A program made the position numbers and the translations under genes. From Croceibacterium soli (GTDB lineage: Bacteria > Pseudomonadota > Alphaproteobacteria > Sphingomonadales > Sphingomonadaceae), in the NCBI RefSeq assembly GCF_009828065.1, contig NZ_WTYK01000006.1, positions 1 through 64,000 of the forward strand: 64,000 bases of DNA. The letters are read 5' to 3'. Under the pieces are notes generated by a model. That model saw only the letters and a program-made list of their open reading frames with translations. It had not been told where the DNA came from and made no database searches. Of this stretch, positions 1 to 8,990 are shown piece by piece; the stretch's first letter is position 1; each line of letters opens with the position of its first letter.

Positions 1-310
1 GACAGTCGTGCCTCCCCGCTTATACCCGGGGGACCTACCGTCCGTTTATGTTGGCGACCGAAGCGGCGAGAACCGGTGGAAACCAGCAGCACCCCGTCGG
101 TGAGAGGCCATATATGGGCGGCCTTGATTCGGGTCAACGGCTTTTTGCAGTTTTATTTCACCGCCCGATCGATCTCCCAATCGGCCCTTTTCGCCAACCT
201 TGGATGGGTGGCCGCTAGCTCCCTTTCAATCGCGCCTTCCCGGCGGGGCAGTTCCGTTCGAGGGGGGCCACGGTGCTGGGATCTTTACCATTTTCGCCTA
301 AGCGAACGGT
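1..310. other. leading stretch, no gene recognised
   Basis: No recognisable coding sequence, RNA gene or clear hairpin is seen here. Long open frames exist on both strands but they read as composition-driven frames with no family features. The stretch presumably carries the promoter of the flippase gene that starts at 311. Confidence 0.5.
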
Positions 311-1837
311 GTGACTGGTGTGATCGAATCGACGGGAACGCCGCAGGCGGGCTTCGCGGCGCGGGTGCGCAGCGCGCTCGCGTGGCGTTGGGGAAGCCAG
401 GTGCTGGCGCAGATCGTCGCCTGGACATCGACGATCGTCGTCGTGCGCCTGCTCGACCCGAGCGACTACGGCCTGTTCGCCATGACCCAGGCGGTGATCG
501 CCGCGCTCAATTTCCTCAGCGGCTACGGCTTCGCAACTTCGCTCATCCAGTCGCCGACGGTCGACGCGCGGCGCATCGCGCAGGTGTTCGGGCTCCTGAT
601 CGTCTCCAACGTGGGGCTGGCGCTGGCGCAGTTCGCCCTCGCCCCGGTGGCGGCGGACTATTACGGCGAGCCGGCGGTCGCGCCGATGCTGCGGGTCCAG
701 GCGCTGATCTTCCTCGCCACCCCGTTCATCGCCCTGCCTTCCGCGCTGCTGGCGCGGCGGATCGAGTTCCGCAGCCAGGGGCTGGTCAACCTCCTGTCCT
801 CGCTGGTCGCGGCGGTGACCGCTCTGGCGCTGGCCTGGCTGGACTACGGCGTATGGGCCCTGGTGATCGCCCCGATCGCCGGCTTCGCTACCCGCGCGCT
901 GGGGCTGACGATCGCCGCGCGGCTGCTGGTCTGGCCGGTGTTCGACTTCCGCGGCGCGGGCGACATCGTTTCGTTCGGCGGCGCGCTGACGCTGTGCCAG
1001 CTGTTCTGGATCGTGCAGAGCCAGAGCGACATCCTGATCGCCGGCCGCATGTTCTCCCCGCACGAGCTCGGTCTTTATTCCGAGGCCCTGTTCCTGGCGC
1101 TGATCTTCACCGGCCGCTTCCTGCCGCCGCTCAACGAAGTGGCATTCCCCGCCTATGCCGAGCTGCACAAGTCCGGCCGGCCGATCGGGCCGGCCTTCCT
1201 GCGCAGCGCACGCACGGTGATGATCCTGGCCGCCCCGCTCTATATCGGGCTCGGGCTTACTGCGTTTCCCCTGGTGGCGACGGTGTTCGGGCCGAAATGG
1301 CTGGAGATGGCGCCGATCGCCGCCGGAGTGGCCTTCGCGATGCCCGCGCTGGCCCTGCAGATCATCTGCTCGCCGGCGACCAACGCCCTCTCCCGCCCGC
1401 GGATCTACCTGCTGACGAGCCTTGCCGGCGCGGTCATCATGCCGCTGGCGTTCCTGATCGGCGTCGGCGGCGGAGTGCAAGGCCTGGTCCATGCCTGGTG
1501 GGTGGCCGCGCCGCTCCTGCTGATCGTCACCCTGGCCCTGACCCTGCCGGCGATAGGCCTGCGCTTCGGCGAGCTGATCCGCGCCCTGCACCCCATCGCC
1601 TGCGCGTGCGCGGCCATGGCCGTGGTCGTCCTGGCGCTGCGCGGAACCCTTGCCGGGGAGGCCCCGCCCCTGCAGCTTCTCGCGCTCGTCGCCGCGGGCG
1701 CGGCGACGTATGGAATCGTGCTGTGCCTCGGCTGGCCGCATGTCGTCCGCGAAACGCTGGCGATGCTGCGCCACCGGGACCCCGCGGCCGTCGGACCCGC
1801 GGCGCCGCTCAGCCAGGCCGACGCACCCGCGGGCTAG
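311..1837 (+). CDS. oligosaccharide flippase family protein (Wzx/MATE-like)
   Basis: Predicted inner-membrane polysaccharide transporter of 508 aa that would flip lipid-linked sugar units (O-antigen, capsule or exopolysaccharide). The N-terminus has the family pattern: an amphipathic start, the segment WRWGSQVLAQIVAW, then VVRLLDPSDYGLFAM at about residues 40-57. It is followed by roughly a dozen hydrophobic segments, which is the normal size and shape for this family. The start is a GTG at 311; a second GTG three codons later (320) is possible. The C-terminal ~20 residues are polar and cytoplasmic. No glycosyltransferases lie next to it, so its polymer is unknown. The family call is firm, the substrate is not. 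Confidence 0.88.
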   Translation: MTGVIESTGTPQAGFAARVRSALAWRWGSQVLAQIVAWTSTIVVVRLLDPSDYGLFAMTQAVIAALNFLSGYGFATSLIQSPTVDARRIAQVFGLLIVSNVGLALAQFALAPVAADYYGEPAVAPMLRVQALIFLATPFIALPSALLARRIEFRSQGLVNLLSSLVAAVTALALAWLDYGVWALVIAPIAGFATRALGLTIAARLLVWPVFDFRGAGDIVSFGGALTLCQLFWIVQSQSDILIAGRMFSPHELGLYSEALFLALIFTGRFLPPLNEVAFPAYAELHKSGRPIGPAFLRSARTVMILAAPLYIGLGLTAFPLVATVFGPKWLEMAPIAAGVAFAMPALALQIICSPATNALSRPRIYLLTSLAGAVIMPLAFLIGVGGGVQGLVHAWWVAAPLLLIVTLALTLPAIGLRFGELIRALHPIACACAAMAVVVLALRGTLAGEAPPLQLLALVAAGAATYGIVLCLGWPHVVRETLAMLRHRDPAAVGPAAPLSQADAPAG

Positions 1838-1949
1838 ACGCGTCGGGAGACGGCCTGCCCCGTGCGTCGCGATTGGCGCGCGCGCCGCCGATGTGGTACT
1901 ATGGTCCGGCGCCCCAGTGGCCTCCGCTGCCGAGGGCGCCGGAGAAGTC

Positions 1950-2894
1950 ATGATGAGCTGGCTGCACCTCCTATCGGCGCTGGCCGCGGCCACGGCGACC
2001 ACCACCACGATCGAGCCGGGAGCGCCCGTCGTTCCCGAAGACGCCGAGATCCTGCAGTTGGAGAAGGAACGGTACGAGCGGCTCACCCTGCCGGTGACGA
2101 TCCAAGGCAAGGGCCCCTATCGCTTCATGATCGACACGGGCGCGGAGGCGACCGTCGTTTCGACCGCCCTGGCCGACACGCTGCAGATCGCCGACCGCCG
2201 GCCCGCTACGCTGGTCGGGATGGCCAGCACGGTGGCGACCGAGACGGTCGACATCGCGGAGTTCATGCTCGGCAGCCGCAGCCTCTACATTCGGACCGCG
2301 CCGCTCGTGGCGGCGGAACATCTCGGGGGGATGGACGGGATCCTGGGGCTGGACAGCCTGCAGGACCAGCGCGTGCTGCTCGACTTCGAGAACAAGGTGC
2401 TCGCGGTGGCCGACGCCGAGGATCTGGGCGGCAACCGCGGGTTCGAGATCGTCGTGAAGGCGCGCGAGCGCCTGGGCCAGCTGATCATCACCCGCGCCGA
2501 GCTGGACGGGGTGGAAACGACCGTGGTGATCGACACCGGCGCGCAGAGCAGCGTCGGCAACCTGGCCTTGTTCGAGCGCCTGCGCCGCGGCCGAGACCTG
2601 GGCGAGTCGCAATTGACCGACGTAAGCGGTTACCAGCTGTCCGGCCCGGTCAGAGTCGCGAAGGACCTGAGCCTGGGCCGGTTGCTGCTGCGCAACATCC
2701 CTGTGCTCTTCATCGATGCGCCGCCGTTTCGCGCGTTGAACCTGGCGGACAAGCCCGCGCTGATCCTGGGGATGCGCGAACTGCGGGCATTCCGCCGCGT
2801 GGCGATCGACTTCAAGAAACGGCAGGTCCTGTTCGACCTGCCGCGCGGCGTCTACCCACTCGATCGGGTCTACGGCGGCCGCATCGGCGCGTAA
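1950..2894 (+). CDS. retropepsin-like aspartic protease with two DTG motifs
   Basis: 314-aa exported or membrane-associated protein with a short hydrophobic N-terminus (MMSWLHLLSALAAA). It carries two copies of the aspartyl protease active-site motif: MIDTGAEATVV at about residues 60-70 and VIDTGAQSSVG at about 193-203, each followed by the downstream hydrophobic-Gly pattern (DGILGLDSL and ALILGMREL). Bacterial retropepsin-like proteins often carry one motif and dimerise, so this looks like an internally duplicated single-chain version. The start ATG at 1950 follows a GGAGAAG ribosome site, and a second in-frame ATG is adjacent. The gene precedes the Atm1-type exporter by 53 bp and may be co-transcribed with it. 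The substrate is unknown. Confidence 0.85.
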   Translation: MMSWLHLLSALAAATATTTTIEPGAPVVPEDAEILQLEKERYERLTLPVTIQGKGPYRFMIDTGAEATVVSTALADTLQIADRRPATLVGMASTVATETVDIAEFMLGSRSLYIRTAPLVAAEHLGGMDGILGLDSLQDQRVLLDFENKVLAVADAEDLGGNRGFEIVVKARERLGQLIITRAELDGVETTVVIDTGAQSSVGNLALFERLRRGRDLGESQLTDVSGYQLSGPVRVAKDLSLGRLLLRNIPVLFIDAPPFRALNLADKPALILGMRELRAFRRVAIDFKKRQVLFDLPRGVYPLDRVYGGRIGA

Positions 2895-2947
2895 TTTCCG
2901 CGCCCGCGCGTTGCCGGACGGCGCGGCGCGCCCCACATGGGCAGCCG

Positions 2948-4765
2948 ATGACGGATGACAGCACCCTGCCCAGCGCCGTGGACTACGCCCGCTGGGGCAC
3001 CGTGCGCCGCTTCCTGCCCTATCTCTGGCCGGCCGAACGCCCCGACTTGCGCTGGCGTATCGCCTGGGCGGTGGTTTTCGTCATCCTGGCCAAAGCCGTC
3101 GTCCTGGTGCTTCCGTTCGCTTACGCGGGCGCGGTCGATGCCATGGCGGCGGACGGCGACCCCGAGGTGTGGGTCGCGCTGGCCCTTGTCATCGCGTACG
3201 CCGCCGGCCGTTTCGCCACCGTCGCCTTCGACAACGTGCGCAACATCATCTTCGAACGCGTCGGGCAGGACGCGGTCCGCCACCTGACAGAGGACGTGTT
3301 CGCCCGGCTGCACCGGCTGAGCCTGCGCTTCCACCTGTCTCGGCGCACCGGCGAGGTGACCAAAGTCGTCGAGCGCGGGACGAAGTCGATCAACTCGATG
3401 ATCTACTTCCTGCTGTTCAACATCATGCCGACAGCGGTCGAGCTGCTGATCGTGGCCGGGATCTTCTACTTCAAGTTCGGCTGGGAGATCGTCGCGGCCA
3501 CCGCCGTGACGGTGGTCTCGTACATCTGGCTGACCCGCGTGATCACCGAGTGGCGCACCAAGCTGCGTGCGCAGATGAACGATCTCGACGGGCTCGCTCT
3601 GTCGCGCGCGGTGGACTCGCTGCTCAACTACGAGACTGTGAAGTACTTCGGCGCCGAGCACCGGGAGCAGGAGCGCTATGGCTCCGCCGCCCGTGCCTAT
3701 GCCGAGGCGGCGATCAAGAGCGAGAACTCGCTCGGCCTGCTGAACATCGGCCAGGCCACGATCATGAACCTGATGATGGGCGGCGCGATGGCCTTCACCG
3801 TGTGGGGCTGGAGCCAGGGCCGCCTGTCCCCCGGCGACCTGGTGCTGATCAACACCTACCTGATGCAGCTCTTCCGCCCCCTCGACATGCTCGGCTGGGT
3901 CTACCGCACGATCCGCCAGGGGCTGATCGACATGGCCCTGATGTTCCGCCTGATCGATACCGAGGTCGAGGTGAAGGACGCCCCCGGCGCGCCTGCGCTG
4001 GTGGTGCGCCGCCCGACGGTGGTGTTCGACAACGTCGAGTTCGGTTACGACCGCGACCGGCAGATCCTCCATGGCCTCAGCTTCGAAGTCCCGGCGGGCG
4101 ATCACGTGGCCATCGTCGGCCCCTCGGGCGCGGGTAAGTCCACGATCGGCCGCCTGCTGTTCCGCTTCTACGACCCGTGGGCCGGGCGCATCCTGATCGA
4201 CGGGCAGGACATCAGCCAAGTCACCCAGGCCTCGCTGCGCGCCCTGATCGGCATCGTCCCGCAGGATTCGGTGCTGTTCAACGACACCATCGGCTACAAT
4301 ATCGCCTATGGCCGCGACGGCGCAGCGCAGGACGAGGTGGTTGCCGCTGCGCGCGATGCCTCGATCCTGCCGCTGATCGAGAAGTTGCCGCAGGGCTTCG
4401 ATACCGAGGTCGGCGAGCGGGGCCTCAAGCTATCCGGCGGCGAGAAGCAGCGCGTGGCCATCGCCCGCACGCTGCTCAAGAACCCGCCGATCCTGCTGCT
4501 GGACGAAGCGACCAGCGCGCTCGACACCCGCACCGAGCAGGACATTCTCTCGACGCTGAAGCGGGTTTCGGAGCACCGCACGACGCTGTCGATCGCGCAC
4601 CGGCTCTCGACCATCGCCGACTCCGACTTGATCTACGTGATGAACGAAGGGCGGCTGGCGGAGCAGGGCACGCACCAGCAACTGCTGCGCCTCGACGGGC
4701 TCTATGCCGAGATGTGGACGCGCCAGGCGCACGAGCGCGAGGAGCTGGAAGAGGCTGCGGAGTAA
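2948..4765 (+). CDS. Atm1/HMT1-type ABC transporter, permease-ATPase half-transporter
   Basis: 605-aa half ABC exporter that works as a homodimer in the inner membrane. The N-terminal transmembrane domain has the Atm1-family landmarks, including YFLLFNIMPTAVEL, the long helix after RVITEWRTKLR, and LNYETVKYFGAE around residues 230-240. The nucleotide-binding domain has Walker A GPSGAGKS (about residue 395), signature LSGGEKQR, Walker B ILLLDEAT and the H-loop SIAHRLST. Atm1-type proteins export glutathione-linked or sulfur-containing compounds and support Fe-S protein maturation or metal tolerance. The start at 2948 gives a normal N-terminus (MTDDSTLPSAVDY). It lies 53 bp after the protease gene. 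Confidence 0.93.
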   Translation: MTDDSTLPSAVDYARWGTVRRFLPYLWPAERPDLRWRIAWAVVFVILAKAVVLVLPFAYAGAVDAMAADGDPEVWVALALVIAYAAGRFATVAFDNVRNIIFERVGQDAVRHLTEDVFARLHRLSLRFHLSRRTGEVTKVVERGTKSINSMIYFLLFNIMPTAVELLIVAGIFYFKFGWEIVAATAVTVVSYIWLTRVITEWRTKLRAQMNDLDGLALSRAVDSLLNYETVKYFGAEHREQERYGSAARAYAEAAIKSENSLGLLNIGQATIMNLMMGGAMAFTVWGWSQGRLSPGDLVLINTYLMQLFRPLDMLGWVYRTIRQGLIDMALMFRLIDTEVEVKDAPGAPALVVRRPTVVFDNVEFGYDRDRQILHGLSFEVPAGDHVAIVGPSGAGKSTIGRLLFRFYDPWAGRILIDGQDISQVTQASLRALIGIVPQDSVLFNDTIGYNIAYGRDGAAQDEVVAAARDASILPLIEKLPQGFDTEVGERGLKLSGGEKQRVAIARTLLKNPPILLLDEATSALDTRTEQDILSTLKRVSEHRTTLSIAHRLSTIADSDLIYVMNEGRLAEQGTHQQLLRLDGLYAEMWTRQAHEREELEEAAE

Positions 4766-4792
4766 GTCCGGGAGCGTTTGTCCGGGGGGCCT

Positions 4793-5053
4793 GCCCTCAT
4801 CCAAGCTCCGGTAGCCGGCAAGCCGGCAACCTCCGCTATCCTTCTCCCACCAGTGGGAGAAGGAAGGGGTTAACCGGCTCCCGCACCCTACTTTCTTCTC
4901 CCACTTGTGGGAGAAGGATACGAAGCCTTAGCCCCGAAGGGGCTTAGGCGAAGTTGGATGAGGGCCCGCGGTGCCACCACTCCTTCTCCCACTGGTGGGA
5001 GAAGGATACGAAGGCTTAGCGGCTCTGCCGCTTAGCCGCAGTTGGATGAGGGC
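4793..5053. repeat. palindromic repeat cluster, 'CTTCTCCCAC-NN-GTGGGAGAAG' family
   Basis: Three near-perfect hairpins with core CTTCTCCCAC-NN-GTGGGAGAAG lie at 4840-4863, 4895-4916 and 4982-5005. The cluster is bounded by inverted copies of a CCCTCATCCAA / TTGGATGAGGG sequence near 4794 and 5043. Between the cores are variable stretches such as GAAGCCTTAGCC that can fold back on themselves. The same family recurs at 60797-61028. It fills the gap between the convergent ABC transporter and DUF1737 genes and may act as a bidirectional terminator, but its primary nature is a dispersed REP/MITE-like element. Confidence 0.9.
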
Positions 5054-5057
5054 TCGA

Positions 5058-5252
5058 TCAATCGTACCCCGGCCAGATGATCGCCTGCGCCACCATCACC
5101 TTGCCGCGCAGGCTGTCGAAAGTGAGCGCGGGGGAGCCGTGCAGCCGCCAGCCTTGCGCCAGGGCTTCCGACACGCGCTTGCAGAACTGGTCGTCGTCCG
5201 GGCCGGTGAGGCAGCGGTAGATCGGTTTGCCATCGGGCGGGTTGGAAGCCAT
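5058..5252 (-). CDS. DUF1737 domain-containing protein
   Basis: Small 64-aa protein matching the DUF1737 pattern: Y-x-C-L-T-G-P-D-D-D-x-F-C, then SEALAQGWRLHGSPALTF, then a short strand ending in VAQAIIWPGYD. The function of the family is not established. The start codon (ATG at 5252) lies only 14 bp after the hslU stop, so it is probably the last gene of the bamE-hslV-hslU transcription unit. Its stop abuts the palindromic repeat cluster. Length is normal for the family. Confidence 0.85.
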   Translation of the reverse strand: MASNPPDGKPIYRCLTGPDDDQFCKRVSEALAQGWRLHGSPALTFDSLRGKVMVAQAIIWPGYD

Positions 5253-5266
5253 CGGCGGGTCCTTCG

Positions 5267-6583
5267 TCAGAGGATGTACTTGCTGAGATCGGTATTGCCG
5301 GCGAGCGCCGTGAGCTTCTCGCGAACGTAGGCGGCGTCGATCGTCACCGTCTCGCCCCGGCGCTCCTCGGCCTCGAAGCTGATCTCCTCGAGCAGCTTCT
5401 CCATCACGGTCTGCAGGCGGCGGGCGCCGATGTTTTCGACGCTCTCGTTCACCTGTGCGGCGATCCGGGCCACTTCGCGCACAGCGTCATCGCTGAAATC
5501 GAGGGTCACCTCCTCGGTGCCGAGCAGGGCGCAGTACTGCTGGACCAAGTTGGCCTTGGTCTCGCTGAGGATGCGGACGAAGTCCTCCTCCGTCAGGCTG
5601 CGCAGCTCGACGCGGATCGGCAGGCGGCCCTGAAGTTCGGGCAGCATGTCGCTGGGCTTGGAGAGGTGGAACGCGCCGCTGGCGATGAACAGCACGTGGT
5701 CGGTCTTCATCGGCCCGTACTTGGTGGCGACGGTGGTCCCCTCGATCAGCGGCAGCAGGTCGCGCTGCACGCCTTCGCGGCTGACCGAGCCGCCGCGCAC
5801 GTCGGACACGGCGATCTTGTCGATCTCGTCCAGGAACACGATTCCGTTCGTCTCGGCATTCTGCAGGGCGACCCGGGCGACATCGTCCTGGTCCATGCGC
5901 TTCTCGGACTCTTCGTCGACCAGCTTGTCCCAGGCATCGGGTACTTTCAGCTTGCGCCGCTTCAGCGGCGTGCGGCCGAACGCCTTGCCCATCATCTCGG
6001 ACAAGTTGATCATGCTGGCGCCGCCGCCCATGCCGGGGATGTCCAGCGGCATCGAAGGCGCGTCCTCGACCTCGATGTCGACTTCGGCATCGTTCATCGC
6101 GTTCTGAACGATGCGCTGGCGGAAGCTCTCGCGCGTGGCCTCGGAAGCATTCTCGCCGACGAGGGCATTGAGCAGCCGCTCCATCGCCGCGCTGCTGGCC
6201 GCCTCGCGCACCGCATCGCGGCGGCGGTCCTTCTCCAGCCGAATGGCATCCTCGGCGAGATCGCGGGCGATCTGTTCGACGTCGCGGCCGACATAACCGA
6301 CTTCGGTGAACTTGGTCGCCTCCACCTTCACGAACGGCGCATCGGCCAGCTTCGCCAGGCGCCGGCTGATCTCGGTCTTGCCGCAGCCGGTCGGCCCGAT
6401 CATCAGGATGTTCTTCGGCGTAACCTCGTCGCGCAGCTCCTCCGGCAAGCGCTGGCGCCGCCACCTGTTGCGCAGCGCCACGGCGACCGCGCGCTTGGCA
6501 TCGGCCTGGCCGACGATGTGTTCGTCCAGGGCGGCGACGATCGCTTTGGGGGTGAGCTTTTCTTTTTGTGGGTGTCCCGTCAT
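5267..6583 (-). CDS. hslU: ATP-dependent protease ATPase subunit HslU
   Basis: 438-aa AAA+ unfoldase that feeds proteins into the HslV peptidase in the cytoplasm. Walker A is [10 protein letters not shown] (about residues 58-67), followed by the HslU-typical [15 protein letters not shown]. The variable I-domain lies in the middle, Walker B is FLDEIDKIA, then [12 protein letters not shown] and the C-terminal sensor region ending LSKYIL. The C-terminal tail that activates HslV is intact. The start at 6583 gives the family N-terminus ([17 protein letters not shown]). Unusually, hslU does not follow hslV directly, because a FAD oxidoreductase gene lies between them; its stop is 32 bp upstream of this start. 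Confidence 0.97.
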   Translation of the reverse strand: MTGHPQKEKLTPKAIVAALDEHIVGQADAKRAVAVALRNRWRRQRLPEELRDEVTPKNILMIGPTGCGKTEISRRLAKLADAPFVKVEATKFTEVGYVGRDVEQIARDLAEDAIRLEKDRRRDAVREAASSAAMERLLNALVGENASEATRESFRQRIVQNAMNDAEVDIEVEDAPSMPLDIPGMGGGASMINLSEMMGKAFGRTPLKRRKLKVPDAWDKLVDEESEKRMDQDDVARVALQNAETNGIVFLDEIDKIAVSDVRGGSVSREGVQRDLLPLIEGTTVATKYGPMKTDHVLFIASGAFHLSKPSDMLPELQGRLPIRVELRSLTEEDFVRILSETKANLVQQYCALLGTEEVTLDFSDDAVREVARIAAQVNESVENIGARRLQTVMEKLLEEISFEAEERRGETVTIDAAYVREKLTALAGNTDLSKYIL

Positions 6584-6615
6584 GCCGGGCCAATTGGGGT
6601 CGCCGGTGCCCCCGG

Positions 6616-7698
6616 TCAAGACGCGCAAGCCCCGGCGTTGATCTGGCGGTGCGCCTGGACGATGCCGGCGATCGCTTCCGGCGTCGTCACAGGGTCCCAC
6701 ATTCCATGCTCGAACGTGCCGCCGAGCAGGATGCCGTCCGGGCGCGGGAACATGTAGCCTTCGTTCAGCGAGTAGGCGTAGCGGATCTCCGGCTGCGGCA
6801 GCAGCACGGCGAGCTGCCCGCGCACCGGCTCCAGCTCCGCATCGCCGAACAGGGCCCGCGCGCCGAGGCCGGTGCAGTTGAACACCCTGCGCTCCGGCAG
6901 GGCGGCGATCTCCGCCGGGGAGGCGAAGCTGCGCACCTCGATCCGCCCGCCGGCCGTGAGGAAATCCTCCGTCAGCTTGCGAAGGTAGCGCCCGGTCTCG
7001 ACGTACATCGTGTGGTAGAGCCGCACCGGGGCGCCCGCGAAGGGGTTTGCGGCGCCTTCGAGCTGCTCGAACCCGGCATAGTACGGCGCCAGCATTCGCG
7101 AGGGCGGGCCGCTCCCGCTTTCGTATGTCGGGAGCCAGCGCACGCCGTAGTCTTCGCCGACGAGGAGCTGGAAACGCCGCCAGCTGAAGGCCATCGCCGC
7201 CGCGTATTGGCCGCGCCAGGCGTCGTTCACGGCGTTGGGACGGTAGTGGCTCGCCGGGTGGATCTGCCCGCCGGCGATGTTGGAGGTCGTCTCGGGTGGC
7301 ATGGCGGCGGTATAAATCGTCACCACGCGGCCGCGCTCCTGGGCCAGGCGCGCGGTCGAAAGGCCCATCACCCCCGCGCCGATCACCGCGACCGGCCCGG
7401 AATGGCCCGGCAGGCCGATGTCGGCCGCCAGCTTGGAGCTGCCCCAGCTCAGCGTGATGCCCGCGCCGCCGTGGCCATAGTTGTGGACCAGCAGCTTGTC
7501 GCCCAGCGGCTCGGCACGGACCACGAAGCCGGAGGCACGGAAGGGCCGCAGCCCGGCGATCGTGCGGATGACGCGGCTTTCGGCGACTCTCACCCGCGGC
7601 AGGCATGCCGGGGCTGGCGCCAGCACGCCGCGCGGCGTCGCGCACGCCGCCAGAAGCGCGGCCGATGTCGTGGAAGTCAGGAAGCCGCGCCGGTCCAT
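6616..7698 (-). CDS. exported FAD oxidoreductase, D-amino-acid-oxidase family, apparently circularly permuted
   Basis: 360-aa flavoprotein. The N-terminus has RR at residues 3-4 and a hydrophobic stretch ending LLAAC (Cys19), suggesting Tat export and lipidation. Residues 41-95 carry [16 protein letters not shown] and ITLSWG, which in DAO and D-aspartate oxidase form the C-terminal end of the protein. The FAD-binding motif [12 protein letters not shown], normally at the very N-terminus, comes only at residues 104-115. The rest then follows in normal order, with [34 protein letters not shown] and [10 protein letters not shown], and the protein stops where the GLRP segment would be expected. 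The oxidase substrate is unknown. It sits between hslV and hslU on the same strand. The family call is confident; the permutation is inferred from motif order. Confidence 0.85.
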   Translation of the reverse strand: MDRRGFLTSTTSAALLAACATPRGVLAPAPACLPRVRVAESRVIRTIAGLRPFRASGFVVRAEPLGDKLLVHNYGHGGAGITLSWGSSKLAADIGLPGHSGPVAVIGAGVMGLSTARLAQERGRVVTIYTAAMPPETTSNIAGGQIHPASHYRPNAVNDAWRGQYAAAMAFSWRRFQLLVGEDYGVRWLPTYESGSGPPSRMLAPYYAGFEQLEGAANPFAGAPVRLYHTMYVETGRYLRKLTEDFLTAGGRIEVRSFASPAEIAALPERRVFNCTGLGARALFGDAELEPVRGQLAVLLPQPEIRYAYSLNEGYMFPRPDGILLGGTFEHGMWDPVTTPEAIAGIVQAHRQINAGACAS

Positions 7699-7743
7699 GG
7701 CGTGGAGGCTAGAAGAAAAGCCCGGCCATTCAAGCCGCGCGGT

Positions 7744-8304
7744 TCAGACGCTCTCGACCGTCACCCGGTCGTTGGTGAACACGCAGACTTCGGCCGCCAC
7801 TTCCATGGCGCGGCGGGCGATTTTCTCGGCGTCCTGTTCGTAAGGGTCGAGCGCCTTGGCCGCGGAGAGCGCGTAGTTGCCGCCGGAGCCGATCGCGGCG
7901 ACCCCGCCTTCGGGTTCGAGCACGTCGCCGTTGCCGGTCAGCACCAGCATCACGTCCTTGTCGGCGACGATCATCAGCGCTTCCAGGTTGCGCAAGTACT
8001 TGTCCGTCCGCCAGTCCTTGGCCAGTTCGACCGCGGCGCGCAGCAGCTGGCCGCTGTACTGCTCGAGCTTCTTCTCGAGCCGTTCGAACAGGGTAAAGGC
8101 ATCTGCGGTGGCGCCGGCGAACCCGGCGATGACTTTGCCGCCCTCGCCCAGCCGGCGGACCTTGCGGGCGTTGGGCTTCATCACCGTGTTGCCCATGGAG
8201 ACCTGGCCATCCCCGGCGATGACGGTCGTGCCGTTCTTCTTTACGCCGATGATGGTGGTGCCGTGCCAGCGCGGTGCGCCGTGGCTGTCAGAATGTCCGT
8301 CCAT
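7744..8304 (-). CDS. hslV: ATP-dependent protease proteolytic subunit HslV
   Basis: 186-aa proteasome-like peptidase that forms double hexamers capped by HslU. The catalytic N-terminal threonine is Thr16 in [11 protein letters not shown], so a 15-residue propeptide must be removed. Other family landmarks are [46 protein letters not shown] and the Gly-rich IGSGGNYA. Length is normal. The next gene downstream is the DAO-like oxidoreductase (45 bp away), not hslU. BamE lies 68 bp upstream on the same strand. Confidence 0.97.
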   Translation of the reverse strand: MDGHSDSHGAPRWHGTTIIGVKKNGTTVIAGDGQVSMGNTVMKPNARKVRRLGEGGKVIAGFAGATADAFTLFERLEKKLEQYSGQLLRAAVELAKDWRTDKYLRNLEALMIVADKDVMLVLTGNGDVLEPEGGVAAIGSGGNYALSAAKALDPYEQDAEKIARRAMEVAAEVCVFTNDRVTVESV

Positions 8305-8372
8305 CGGCGCGATATGGGGCAGGCCGGCCGGCCCTTCAAGCGATCAGGCCTTCAAGCGATCAGGCGCGTGCC

Positions 8373-8837
8373 TTACTGCCCCGGGGTCGCGCCGCCGCCC
8401 ATGCCGGGGGCGCCGACCTGGCCGATGTTGCCGAACAGGTCTTCCAGGAAGCTGCGGTTGCGGCCGAGCGTCGGCGTTTCGTCGTTCTCGGGATTGATCC
8501 GGGCGACCTGGTCGACGCCGGTGCGCTCCGCCGAAACGACGTTGCCCGCGGCGTCGAAGGAGACCGCGAGAACGGTGTGCCGTTCGATCTGCGGGCGGCC
8601 GAAGGGCTTCTGCTGGGTCATGCTGGAAACGTAGTACCAGGTCGGCTCCCCGAACTGGCTGGCGAACGTCGGCCGACCCAGGGTGGCCTCCACCGAAGTC
8701 CGGTTGTCGATCCCGGGCTGGACCGACTGCAGCAGCGCCTCGTCGACAATGTAGCCGCGGTGTTCGGTGATCGAACTGCAGCCCGCCACCAGCGCCAGCA
8801 CGCCCAGAAGTGCTGCCTTGCGATACGTTCTGACCAT
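8373..8837 (-). CDS. bamE: outer membrane protein assembly factor BamE (SmpA/OmlA)
   Basis: 154-aa lipoprotein of the BAM complex, which inserts beta-barrel proteins into the outer membrane. The signal peptide ends in a lipobox (ALVAGC), followed by the SmpA/OmlA core: a helix with VQPGIDNRTSVEATLGRPT, then TWYYVSSMTQQKPFGRP and a strand with VLAVSFDAAGNV. A Gly/Pro-rich tail (GAPGMGGGATPGQ) is extra to the fold. The start at 8837 is chosen because it opens the signal peptide directly; an upstream in-frame extension would bury it. Likely the first gene of the hslVU transcription unit. Confidence 0.92.
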   Translation of the reverse strand: MVRTYRKAALLGVLALVAGCSSITEHRGYIVDEALLQSVQPGIDNRTSVEATLGRPTFASQFGEPTWYYVSSMTQQKPFGRPQIERHTVLAVSFDAAGNVVSAERTGVDQVARINPENDETPTLGRNRSFLEDLFGNIGQVGAPGMGGGATPGQ

Positions 8838-8990
8838 TTCGAGACCGTCTCCGAGAAACTCCGCGCGCGCATTTGCCTTGGGCCATGCCGCGCCTATATC
8901 GGCGCGAGCCTTAGGGGCTGGCGCGCCGCTGTGCAACGCCGCGCTTCACCCCGGGGCATTGAATAACCGCTGAACGGACGATCCGCCATC

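Noticed and set aside
76-2110. Very long open frames on both strands overlapping the flippase gene
   Set aside because: They have arginine/proline/glycine-rich composition typical of out-of-frame reading in GC-rich DNA. The flippase frame alone has membrane segments and family motifs.
4840-5005. CRISPR array made of the three palindromes
   Set aside because: Spacing is irregular, the units are palindromes of a dispersed family also found at 60.8 kb, and no cas genes are near.
6584-7645. N-terminal extension of the hslU frame into a 792-aa protein
   Set aside because: HslU has a standard N-terminus at 6583, and the region upstream is explained by the FAD oxidoreductase in another frame.
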